From Clostridia bacterium (lineage in GTDB: Bacteria > Bacillota > Clostridia > Oscillospirales > CAG-272), in assembly GCA_017938205.1 (NCBI GenBank), contig JAGBCA010000006.1, positions 1-44,015 on the forward strand: DNA of 44,015 nucleotides, read 5' to 3'. The first letter of the stretch is position 1. Every line of letters begins with the position of its first letter. Made by a program: the position numbers and the translations under genes. Below, in pieces: positions 32,883 through 42,300 of the stretch. The notes below the pieces were generated by a model. It made no database searches, was not told the DNA's origin, and was given only the letters and a program-made list of their open reading frames with translations.

Positions 32883-34277
32883 ATGAAAAAAATCATTTGC
32901 TCGGATATGACATTGGTGCAGAAGGCAAAGGGACTTTCTTTTAAGGAGAAGATCGAGATCGCAAGACATCTCGATAACCTTTGCGTAGACGTGATCCATA
33001 TGCCCGCGATCGAAAATGTAAAAACGGATTCCTTGATGATCCGTACGATCTGTGCGTTTATCAAGAACAGTACCGTGTGCGTAGAGACCGGTGCAGCTGC
33101 GGAGTCGGTTACCGTTGCGGCCGCCGCCGTGCAGAAGGCAAGACGTGCGCGCTTGATGGTTCGTCTACCCGTTTCCGCCGTGCAGATGGAATATACCTAT
33201 CATAAGAAGGCGCCGAAGATGCTGGAGCTTGCAAAAACGCTCTTTGCCGCCGCAACCTCCGCTTGTGACGACGTTGAGTTCTTTGCGGAGGATGCAACGC
33301 GTGCCGATTCCGCTTTTCTTGGAGATATGATCAATGCCGCATCGGATGCAGGCATCAAGACCGTCACTCTCTGTGATGACGAGGGCGTGATGCTTCCCGA
33401 TGAGTTTTCCGCATTCCTTGCAAATATTAAGACAACTATCCCCGCGCTTAGCAGCATGAATATCGGTATTCTGTGTCGCGATACGCACGGTATGGCAACG
33501 GCCTCTGCCGTTATGGCCATCAAGGCAGGCGCCTCCGAGATCAAGTGCGCCGTTGGTAACGCCGATATTCCCGATCTTGATACCTTCGGCGGCATCGTGA
33601 ACTATTGCGGCGACCGTCAGGGTATCTATTCGGATATGAACTATAACGAGCTGCATCGCATCGAAAAGCAGATCCGTTGGATCCTTGGTGCAACCGATAC
33701 GGCCGCTCCCGCAGAAACAAAGGCCGAGATCGCAGAGGATACAACCTATAGCAAGGCGGATTCTAAGGAAACCATCGCCGCTGCGATCGCAAAGCTTGGC
33801 TATGACCTTGCAGAGGCGGACGTTGACCGCGTATACGAAGAGTTCTGCCACGTAGCAGAGAAGAAGAGCATCACTGCAAAGGATCTTGATGCCGTTGTGG
33901 CAAACGTTGCTTTGCAGGTTCCTCCCACCTATACGCTGGAGAGCTATGTGATCAATAATGGTAACGTGATCGGTGCATCCGCGCAGATCAAGCTTATGAA
34001 AAACGGCGAGCCTCTTTCCGGCATCGCTATGGGTGACGGTCCGGTAGACGCCTCCTTCCGTACCTTAGAGCAGATCATCGGCCGCCACTTTGAGCTGGAT
34101 GAGTTCCGCATCGAGGCGGTAACCGAGGGGCGCGAGGCGCTTGGTAAGGCGCTTGTCAAGCTGAGAAACAACGGCAAGCTCTATTCGGGCAACGGTCTTT
34201 CGTCCGACGTCATCGGTGCCTCCATCCGCGCATACGTGAACGCCGTCAACAAAATCGTTTATGAGGAGAACGTATAA
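32883..34277 (+). CDS. Degenerate 2-isopropylmalate synthase-like protein with intact regulatory domain
   Basis: A 464-residue protein shaped like LeuA. An N-terminal HMGL-type TIM barrel (about 1-285) and linker are followed by a C-terminal LeuA regulatory domain (about 347-464; YTLESYVINNGNV, MGDGPVDASFRTLEQIIG, LSSDVIGASIRAYVNAVNK). The catalytic motifs are gone: the family DTTLRDGEQ reads D8-MTLVQKAK, so the arginine, acidic and glutamine residues are lost. The metal-binding HxH (HCHDTYG) reads L197-CRDTH-G, and the GxGERAGN segment reads AVGNADIPDLD. Normal synthase activity is therefore unlikely. The regulatory domain, which binds leucine in IPMS, looks preserved. It leads the Leu T-box unit. 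I infer a leucine-sensing or scaffolding pseudoenzyme, or a new activity. Confidence 0.85.
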   Translation: MKKIICSDMTLVQKAKGLSFKEKIEIARHLDNLCVDVIHMPAIENVKTDSLMIRTICAFIKNSTVCVETGAAAESVTVAAAAVQKARRARLMVRLPVSAVQMEYTYHKKAPKMLELAKTLFAAATSACDDVEFFAEDATRADSAFLGDMINAASDAGIKTVTLCDDEGVMLPDEFSAFLANIKTTIPALSSMNIGILCRDTHGMATASAVMAIKAGASEIKCAVGNADIPDLDTFGGIVNYCGDRQGIYSDMNYNELHRIEKQIRWILGATDTAAPAETKAEIAEDTTYSKADSKETIAAAIAKLGYDLAEADVDRVYEEFCHVAEKKSITAKDLDAVVANVALQVPPTYTLESYVINNGNVIGASAQIKLMKNGEPLSGIAMGDGPVDASFRTLEQIIGRHFELDEFRIEAVTEGREALGKALVKLRNNGKLYSGNGLSSDVIGASIRAYVNAVNKIVYEENV

Positions 34278-36796
34278 TGAAACTTTCCTTTTCCACCAAG
34301 GGCTGGCACGGTAAGGACTTTGGCACGTTTCTTGAATTGGCCAAGGATCTTCGCTTTTCCGGTGTCGAGCTTCATAATATCAAAAATCCGCTTTTCACGG
34401 CGAGCGATTCGCCCTTTGCTCCCCATGCAACCGCCGCAACGTTAAGAAAACTTTACGAAATGCAGCTTTCCATCCCTTGTCTTGACTGTCTTTGCGACCC
34501 TGCAGACCCCGAGGGAGAGAATGCATCCAAGGAGGAAGTGAGTGCCGCTATTACACATGCGGGCAATCTTCGCATCCCCTATCTCCGTATCCATGCTGCT
34601 GTGCATAATGATGGGGATCCTGCCCGCGTTGAGGCTTTTCTCGAGTGGGCGTTGCCGCTTGCCGAGCGCGAGGGTGTGACTCTCCTTCTGGAAACCAGCG
34701 GTCTGTTCAGCGATACCGCCGCCCTTCGTCAGACGCTCGATTCCTTTGCAAGCGATTCGCTTGCAGCTCTTTGGGATATGTATTCCACCTTCTTCCTTGG
34801 CGGGGAAGAGCCGGAAACCACGATCGAGCATCTCGGTGCATACGTCAAGCACATCCATATCAAGGATGCGGAGGAGTCTGAGAATGGCTTCGCCTACTGC
34901 CTGATGGGCGAGGGCGCATTGCCCGTAGATCGCCTGATCGGTGCACTTCGCTCCGTAAACTACAACGGCTTCCTGTCTCTTGAGTGGGATCCCAAGTGGT
35001 GCGAGGAGATCGATGATATGGAGATCATCCTTTCGCAGTTTGAAAACTATATGAGCCAGTTTGCGGATACCGCAAGAGCCGATAATTCCTTGTATTATAA
35101 TAAGACGCACACCGGCCGCTATGTCTGGAAGAAGGATCTTCTGATCGACCTCACCTTCCCGAAGGTACTGGACCGCATGGTGGAGGAATTCCCGGATCGT
35201 CTTGCCTTCAAGTACACCACCCTGAACTATACGCGTACCTATTACGAGTTCCGCAAGGACGTAGATGAGTTTGCCGCCGCCCTGATCTCTCTCGGCGTAA
35301 AGCCCGGAGATCACGTTGCCGTGTGGGCGACCAACGTGCCGCAGTGGTACATTTCCTTCTGGGCAACCACGAAGATCGGCGCCGTTCTCGTAACGATGAA
35401 TACGGCTTACAAGATCCACGAGGCCGAGTATCTTCTGAAGCAGTCGGATGCGCACACCGTTATTCTGGTAGACGGCTTCCGTGACTCCAACTATGCCGCA
35501 ACGATCGCAGAACTTTGCCCCGAGCTTGCCACCACCGCACCGGGCGCACCCCTGCACGCAAAGCGCCTGCCCTTCCTTCGCAACGTAATCACCGTGGGCT
35601 TCTCCATGAAGGGGGCTCTCACCTGGGAGCAGGCACTTGACCGTGCCGTGATGGTACCGAAGGAGGAGGTTTACCGCCGCGCCGCCGCCGTGGATAAGGA
35701 CGACGTATGCAATATGCAGTACACCTCCGGTACCACCGGCTTCCCCAAGGGCGTCATGCTTACGCACTATAACGTAGTCAATAACGGTAAATGCATCGGT
35801 GACCGCATGGATCTCTCCACGGCCGACCGCATGATGATCCAGGTTCCCATGTTCCATTGCTTCGGCATGGTGCTTTCCATGACCGCCGCTATGACGCACG
35901 GCGTAACCATTCTTCCTTTGCCGTATTACGCACCGAAGCCCGCCCTTGCTTGTATCAATTCCGAGCGCATCACCTGCTTCCACGGCGTACCCACGATGTT
36001 TATCGCGCTCCTGGAGCACGAGGACTTCACAAAAACCGACTTCTCCTATATGCGTACGGGCATTATGGCAGGCAGCCCCTGCCCGATCTCGGTAATGAAG
36101 GACGTGGTGGAGAAGATGCATATGTCCGAGATCACCATCGTGTACGGACAGACCGAGGCCTCTCCCGGCTGTACCATGAGCTCCACGGACGACCCGATCG
36201 AGGTGCGCGTGGGAACGGTCGGCCGCGCCCTGCCCGAGATCGAGTGTAAGATCGTTGATCCCGAGACAGGCGAGGATTGCCCCGATGAGGTAACGGGCGA
36301 GTTCGTTGCCCGCGGCTATAACATTATGAAGGGCTATTACAAGATGCCGAAGGCCACCGCCGCTGCCATCGATCAGGATGGCTGGCTTCATACAGGCGAC
36401 CTTGCCTGCCGCACCCCCGAGGGTAATTACCGTATCACCGGGCGCCTTAAGGACATGATCATCCGCGGCGGCGAGAATATCTACCCGAAGGAGATCGAGG
36501 AATTTATCTATACCCATCCGAAGGTTAAGGACGTTCAGGTCATCGGCGTGCCCGATCAGCAATACGGTGAGGAGATCATGGCCTGCATCATTCTGAAGGA
36601 TGACGAGGAGATGACAGTCGAGGAAATGAAGTCCTATATCAACGCGCACATGGCGCGCCATAAGGTTCCGAAATACATCGATTTCGTTTCTGAATTTCCG
36701 ATGAACGCCGCAGGAAAAATCCTCAAATATAAGATGCGTGAGAACGCAATTGAAAAGTTAGGTTTACAAAAAGCCGCAAAAGTGGTTACTGCATAA
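34277..36796 (+). CDS. TIM-barrel / acyl-CoA ligase fusion (Leu unit)
   Basis: An 839-residue two-part protein. Residues 1 to about 265 match the sugar phosphate isomerase/epimerase (xylose-isomerase-like) TIM barrel, with metal-site-like residues in LLLETSGLF, ALWDMYSTF, VKHIHIKDAE and LSLEWDPKW. From about 285 on it is an AMP-forming acyl-CoA ligase of the FadD-like type, with P-loop YTSGTTGFPKG (about 481), YGQTEASPG, LHTGDLA and catalytic K814 (AAGKILKYK). It overlaps the upstream stop (TAATG) and is followed by an overlapping amidohydrolase. By analogy with the Ile and Val units I infer isovalerate activation for leucine, but the substrate is unproven. The TIM barrel's role is unknown. 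Confidence 0.88.
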   Translation: MKLSFSTKGWHGKDFGTFLELAKDLRFSGVELHNIKNPLFTASDSPFAPHATAATLRKLYEMQLSIPCLDCLCDPADPEGENASKEEVSAAITHAGNLRIPYLRIHAAVHNDGDPARVEAFLEWALPLAEREGVTLLLETSGLFSDTAALRQTLDSFASDSLAALWDMYSTFFLGGEEPETTIEHLGAYVKHIHIKDAEESENGFAYCLMGEGALPVDRLIGALRSVNYNGFLSLEWDPKWCEEIDDMEIILSQFENYMSQFADTARADNSLYYNKTHTGRYVWKKDLLIDLTFPKVLDRMVEEFPDRLAFKYTTLNYTRTYYEFRKDVDEFAAALISLGVKPGDHVAVWATNVPQWYISFWATTKIGAVLVTMNTAYKIHEAEYLLKQSDAHTVILVDGFRDSNYAATIAELCPELATTAPGAPLHAKRLPFLRNVITVGFSMKGALTWEQALDRAVMVPKEEVYRRAAAVDKDDVCNMQYTSGTTGFPKGVMLTHYNVVNNGKCIGDRMDLSTADRMMIQVPMFHCFGMVLSMTAAMTHGVTILPLPYYAPKPALACINSERITCFHGVPTMFIALLEHEDFTKTDFSYMRTGIMAGSPCPISVMKDVVEKMHMSEITIVYGQTEASPGCTMSSTDDPIEVRVGTVGRALPEIECKIVDPETGEDCPDEVTGEFVARGYNIMKGYYKMPKATAAAIDQDGWLHTGDLACRTPEGNYRITGRLKDMIIRGGENIYPKEIEEFIYTHPKVKDVQVIGVPDQQYGEEIMACIILKDDEEMTVEEMKSYINAHMARHKVPKYIDFVSEFPMNAAGKILKYKMRENAIEKLGLQKAAKVVTA

Positions 36797-37602
36797 TGAT
36801 TAACAACAAATTTTTCGCTATTGATTGTCACTGTCATATTTATCCGGAAAAGATCGCAAGTAAGGCCGTGGCGGGCACCGACCATTTTTACGGAACGGTT
36901 GCCGTCGGCACGGGGCTTGTGGACGATATGCTTGAAAGGGCAGATAAAACGGGCGTGGATAAGGCACTCGTCCAGTCGGTTGCGACAACGCCGCATCAGG
37001 TGGGGAGCATCAATCGATTCATTGCCGCCGAGGTGGCAAGGTATCCGGAGCGTCTGATCGGCTTCGGAACTCTTCATCCTGCATCTGAGGATATTGCGGG
37101 GGATCTTGACGAGCTGCAGGCCCTCGGACTTCGGGGCGTGAAGCTCCATCCCGATATTCAGGATTTCAAAATTGACGATTACCGCGCTCTCAAAATCTAT
37201 GAGCTTTGCGAGGCGCGCGGGCTGCCGATCCTGTTCCATGCAGGCGACAGCCGCTACGATCGTTCTAATCCCAATCGTCTACTGCCCATTCTTCGCATCT
37301 ACAATCGTCTCACGGTGATCGCCGCGCATTTTGGCGGCTATTCAATGTGGGATGAGGCAACCGAGGTGCTCGCGGGGCTGCCGAATCTTTACGTGGATTG
37401 CTCCTCTTCGATGCCTTATCTTTCGGATGAGAAGATCTGCGAATACATTCGTCGCTACGGCGAGGATCGCGTTTTGTTTGGCTCGGATTATCCTATGTGG
37501 ACGGTAGAAAGGGAAGTGCCGCGCTTCCTTTCGCTCGGCCTTTCTGACGAAGCATATTCGAAAATTTTCTCAGAGAACATCATCTCTTTGCTTAGACTTT
37601 AA
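36796..37602 (+). CDS. Amidohydrolase family protein
   Basis: A 268-residue metal-dependent hydrolase of the amidohydrolase-2 group. It shows H12-x-H14 (IDCHCHIYPEK), LKLHPDIQDF-type strand, ILFHAGD, VIAAHFGG and the acidic RVLFGSDYPMW near the C-terminus. Members include hydrolases and non-oxidative decarboxylases. It overlaps the ligase stop by one base, so it belongs to the Leu unit. It might release or trim a carboxylic acid for the ligase, but its substrate is unknown. Confidence 0.87.
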   Translation: MINNKFFAIDCHCHIYPEKIASKAVAGTDHFYGTVAVGTGLVDDMLERADKTGVDKALVQSVATTPHQVGSINRFIAAEVARYPERLIGFGTLHPASEDIAGDLDELQALGLRGVKLHPDIQDFKIDDYRALKIYELCEARGLPILFHAGDSRYDRSNPNRLLPILRIYNRLTVIAAHFGGYSMWDEATEVLAGLPNLYVDCSSSMPYLSDEKICEYIRRYGEDRVLFGSDYPMWTVEREVPRFLSLGLSDEAYSKIFSENIISLLRL

Positions 37603-37640
37603 TATTCTTTTGCTATTTTAGAAAATCTTATTTTTATCTA

Positions 37641-37669
37641 TTGATTTTTTAAAAAAAGTGTGCTATAAT
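37641..37669 (+). promoter_or_regulatory. Sigma-A promoter of gdhA
   Basis: TTGATT (37641-37646), 17 bases, TATAAT (37664-37669). The leader to the ATG at 37725 is about 50 bases with no T-box. Confidence 0.75.
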
Positions 37670-37724
37670 TTATAGCATCTTTCAAATCTGCCGTAAGGCA
37701 ATTCAAAAAAGGAAGGTATATACC

Positions 37725-39074
37725 ATGTTTAAGAATGAGTATCTTAATGCGCTCATGGCTCGTGTTGAGAAGAGAAATCCGAACGAGCCCGAGTTCCATC
37801 AGACCGTCAAGGAGGTTCTCGAGTCTATCGAGCCCGTAATTGAAGCACATCCCGAGTATATCAAGCTTGGTGTTCTTGAAAGAATCGTTGAGCCCGAGAG
37901 AATCATCAAGTTCCGCGTTCCGTGGGTAGATGATAACGGTTGCGTTCAGGTAAACCGCGGCTTCAGAATCCAGTTCAACAGCGCGATCGGTCCGTACAAG
38001 GGCGGTCTCCGCTTCCATCCCTCCGTTAACGAGTCTATCATCAAGTTCCTCGGCTTCGAGCAGACCTTTAAGAACTCCCTGACCTCTCTGCCCATGGGCG
38101 GCGGTAAGGGTGGCGCTGACTTTGATCCTCAGGGCAAGTCCGATATGGAGGTTATGCGCTTCTGCCAGAGCTTCATGACCGAGCTTCAGAAGTACATCGG
38201 CGCGGATACGGACGTTCCCGCAGGCGACATCGGTGTTGGCGCAAGAGAGATCGGTTATCTCTTCGGCCAGTACAAGCGCCTTCGCGATGAGTTCACCGGC
38301 GTTCTGACCGGTAAGGGCATTCCTTACGGCGGCTCTCTCATCCGTCCCGAGGCAACCGGCTTCGGTGCCGTTTATTACACCACCGAGCTTCTCACGCACT
38401 TTGGTGACAGCATCAAGGGCAAGACCTTTGCGATCTCCGGCTTCGGTAACGTTGCTTGGGGTACCGTTCAGAAGGTGACCGAGCTTGGCGGCAAGGTCGT
38501 AACGATCTCCGGTCCCGACGGATACGTTTATGATCCCGACGGTATCTCCACGCCCGAAAAGATCAACTTTATGGTTGAAATGCGTGCATCCTGCAGAAAC
38601 CGCGTTGAGGACTATGCAGATAAGTTCGGCGTTCAGTTCTTCAAGGGTCAGAAGCCTTGGGGCGTAAAGGCAGACATCCTTATGCCTTGCGCAACGCAGA
38701 ACGAGGTTGGCATGAAGGAAGCAGAGCAGATCGTTGCAAACGGCGTGAAGTACTACGTTGAGGTTTCCAATATGCCCACTACCAACGAGGCAGTTGCATA
38801 CCTGAAGGCAAACGGCGTGATCGTTGCTCCCTCCAAGGCGGTTAACGCGGGCGGCGTTGCCGTATCCGGTCTTGAAATGTCTCAGAACTCCATGCGTTAC
38901 TCCTGGAGCGCAGAAGAAGTGGATGCAAAGCTCAAGGGCATCATGAAGAACATCTTCGATGCATCCATCAAGGCTGCAAACGAGTACGGTCTTGGTGACG
39001 ACCTTGTAGCAGGTGCGAATATCGCAGGCTTCATCAAGGTTGCCGAGGCAATGAAGGCGCAGGGCGTTGTTTAA
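37725..39074 (+). CDS. gdhA: Glutamate dehydrogenase (probably NADP-specific)
   Basis: A 449-residue hexameric-type glutamate dehydrogenase that makes glutamate from 2-oxoglutarate and ammonia. It shows QFNSAIGPYKGGLRFHP, the catalytic lysine region PMGGGKGGADFDPQGKSD (K128), GDIGVGAREIGYLFGQY, RPEATGFGAVY and the Rossmann ISGFGNVAWG. The small family S50-I type usual in bacteria fits the length. It has its own promoter and terminator. It provides the amino donor for IlvE, and its position next to the three T-box units suggests a functional link, though it is not under a T-box itself. Confidence 0.96.
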   Translation: MFKNEYLNALMARVEKRNPNEPEFHQTVKEVLESIEPVIEAHPEYIKLGVLERIVEPERIIKFRVPWVDDNGCVQVNRGFRIQFNSAIGPYKGGLRFHPSVNESIIKFLGFEQTFKNSLTSLPMGGGKGGADFDPQGKSDMEVMRFCQSFMTELQKYIGADTDVPAGDIGVGAREIGYLFGQYKRLRDEFTGVLTGKGIPYGGSLIRPEATGFGAVYYTTELLTHFGDSIKGKTFAISGFGNVAWGTVQKVTELGGKVVTISGPDGYVYDPDGISTPEKINFMVEMRASCRNRVEDYADKFGVQFFKGQKPWGVKADILMPCATQNEVGMKEAEQIVANGVKYYVEVSNMPTTNEAVAYLKANGVIVAPSKAVNAGGVAVSGLEMSQNSMRYSWSAEEVDAKLKGIMKNIFDASIKAANEYGLGDDLVAGANIAGFIKVAEAMKAQGVV

Positions 39075-39103
39075 TTGCATATAGAAAACGCTTTAAATAC
39101 AGA

Positions 39104-39138
39104 AAAGAGAGCTTGGCATCAGCCCGGCTCTCTTTTTT
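39104..39138 (+). terminator. Terminator of gdhA
   Basis: The stem aaagagagc/gctctcttt with a 14-base loop region, followed by a run of T. Confidence 0.85.
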
Positions 39139-39247
39139 TATCCAAAGGTGCAACCCCGTGTTGCAACATTTGCACTACTTTCACTTTAAAATTTGTTCAA
39201 AACGCCAAAGCGAAAACGGATTTTTGCGAAAATAAATAAAATCTCGC

Positions 39248-39276
39248 TTGCATTTATTTATATTATATGGTAAACT
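39248..39276 (+). promoter_or_regulatory. Possible promoter of the surface-protein gene
   Basis: TTGCAT (39248-39253), 17 bases, TAAACT (39271-39276). Confidence 0.5.
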
Positions 39277-39331
39277 GATTGTAATTCTAAAACATTACAG
39301 TGTCCCGAAAAAAAGAAAAGGAGATGTTTCT

Positions 39332-42300
39332 ATGAATGCTGTAAAAAAACTCTTTCTTCTCCTCCTCTCCCTCACCCTTGCGGTCGGTGCATTTTCCGTG
39401 ATCGCCTCCGCAGAGGATGGCACACCGGAGAATGAGGGGGCAGAGTCCAACCTGGCCTTTACCTATCAGGTGGGTGATGGCGAGGTGCAAAGCGTCGAGT
39501 CCCTTGGAACTCCCGAGGCAGACGGCGCAAAGTTCTACGAGCTCTTGAATGACAAGAGCAACGTTACGATCAAAATGTATTCCGATATCACCCTTACAAA
39601 TGGCGTGCTCTTCGGAACGTACAAGGCAAATCCCGATGATAAAACCGCAGATGGTTCAAAGCCGATGCTTGACGTCTCGGGCTTCGTGGATTGGGACCTG
39701 AACGGCCACACCGTGACCGTTACGGCCGATGCCACCCCCATCCCGCTGGTTTTGCATAGTGACGGCGGCGATCCTCGCAAAGACGTTCTGCATTTCATCG
39801 GACAGTATACCTTTAAGCTGTATTCCTCCGTGCAGGGCGGAAAGTATATCAACAATTCGTCGTATCCGATCTTCGGCACGCATAAAAGCGGCGGATACAG
39901 AGCCACCTACGTTCTTGGTACGAACGATCCCGCGGTGGACGGCGGAGAGAATCTTACCGTGATCTCCAAGGGCAGCATCAGCGCTGCATACGAAACGGGT
40001 GGAGACACGCCTCTGAAGATCAACGGCGGTACGTATATCTATACCGGAAGCGGCTCCGCCTTTGCAACCGCCGCAACTTGCACGGTGAACAACGCCACCG
40101 TTATTACTACCGGCGTAGCAAAGACCATTTTTCTGAACCATTATTGGGTGGCAGCCAACTTTACCGCGAAAAATCTGACAGTGGTTACAAGCGATGCCGC
40201 AACGAAGCTTATCTGCTCCGGTGGAACAGCCCCCTCTGCAAACAGTTTGAACGCCGCGCATAAGGTAACGCTTGAGGATCTGGTTCTCGTTGGCGAAGGC
40301 TTGATTCCTCAGTATAACGTCAATACCGCAGGAAAACTCACTTTTAGCGTGAGCGGCAACGTGTTGGCGAGCGAAAAGGCTACTTTGGACGTTGCATATC
40401 CCACAGCACCCGATGACAAGACGCTTGCTTATGCGGGCATCACGGTGAATGGCGAGGACGTGGTCGTTCAGGGCTACGTTGCCGAAAGCGAAGCCGTGAC
40501 CGTTACGAACCAAACGACGGGCGATGTCGAGAATTGGATCGCAAAGGACGGTTATTTCTACGTTTTGCGCAATGCATCCACCTCCGACGTTGCGTTGAAG
40601 AAAAACGGCGTATGGTATTGCTACACGAATCCCACGTGGGTTGCTACGCTGGATGGCAACGCCATCGAAATGAATACGATCTGCGACGCCTCGAACGCAG
40701 GCAAGGATGTTGCTCTTGAAATAACGAGTGATAACATTTATCCCATTGCCTTCTCCTATCAGGTGGACGGCGGTGAGGTTCAGTTCGTTGAATCCAAGGG
40801 TACCCCCGAGGAGGACGGCGCAAACTTCGTAACTCTTCTCGATAAAGTATGTAACGTAAAGATCGTTATGTATACCGATATCGTTCTTTCCACCGGCGTT
40901 CGTTTTGGAACGATGGTGGATGTGGAAGTAACTTATACTTCGAACAATAAAACGACGACTGTGACCACCCAAAGACCTTACTACACCGGTCCCAGTAAGG
41001 ATCCTAAATCAAGCGAATACGGCACCGTGGATTGGGATCTCAACGGTAATACCGTGACCGTTGCGGCCGATGCTACCCCCATTTCCATGATCGCATGGAC
41101 GGAAGGTCAGGGACCGCAGAGCAATAACGTTCTGCACTATCCCGGATACGTTAACTTCAGACTTTATTCCTCCGTGGCGGGCGGTGAGTATATCAACCTT
41201 TCCTCGTACACGATCTTCGGTATCAATAAATATTCGAACGCCTCTTATAGCCTTGGAGCGGGGGATGATAACCTCACGATCGTTTCCAAGGGGCAGATCA
41301 CCGGTGCCTACGAAACGACCGAAAATGGTCCTGCGGGATATACCCTTACCGTGAATGGTGGTACGTACGTATCCTCTACGAACGGTGCGGTATTCTCCGT
41401 TGGCCGAACTGTAAAGATCAACAATGCGAAGATCCTTGCCACCGGCGGTGCGTTTGCTATATTCTCCAATCATTTCTGGTCCGATGGTACCAGTCTGACG
41501 CTGGATAACGTTACGATGATCGCAAGCGCGAGCACAACGCAGATGGTTACCTCAGGTGCTTTTTCGGTTGCCAACGGCAACGGTAAAACGCATTACATCT
41601 ATCTCAATAATACGATAGCCTTTTCAGGCGGAACATTGAGCCTTGCTTATACCAAGGCAACCTTCACCGTGAACGGAACGATTATGACGGATACGGCAGA
41701 AAATCTTGCTGTCGCATATCCCACGGCACCCGAGGGACAAACGCTGGCTTACACCGGCATCTCCGTATACGGCGAAAGCCGTGCCGTTGGCGGATATTAC
41801 TCCGCTCCTGAGACGGTAACGATCGTGAATGCGACCCAGAACGAAACGAAGCTTTGGCTCGTTGGCGAGGAGCGCTTCTTCGTTGGCGGCGATTCCTCCT
41901 CCTCTTTCGTGATGAAGGTGGACGGCGTTTGGTATTATTACACCGCGCCCGTTTGGGAGGCAACGCTGGGCGGCAACGTTGTTGCAATTGAATCGGTCTG
42001 CGCGGCCGAAAATGCAGGCAAGACCGTAACCGTTGCTCTCGGCGGTGAAAAAGAAAAGCTGTATTATTCCCATGCTACGCCAAGCGGCATCACCTATTAC
42101 TACGGCGACACTGCCGCTGCTACGCTGAGCACTCTTCTTTCTCCCATGGACTCTCAGAAGCATGAATTCCGCTTCTATTCGGATATCGAGGTTTCGTCCG
42201 GTGCGGCTTCTTATCAGCTTGGCCGTAAGAACTACGATGCAACGATCCTCGTTGACCTGAATGGTTATAAATGGACCGTGAACAGCTCTAACGGTTATGC

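Noticed and set aside
22767-39074. Branched-chain amino acid breakdown (Stickland-type) operon
   Set aside because: The same enzymes could run in reverse, but induction by uncharged tRNA through T-boxes fits synthesis during starvation. Kept only as an alternative.
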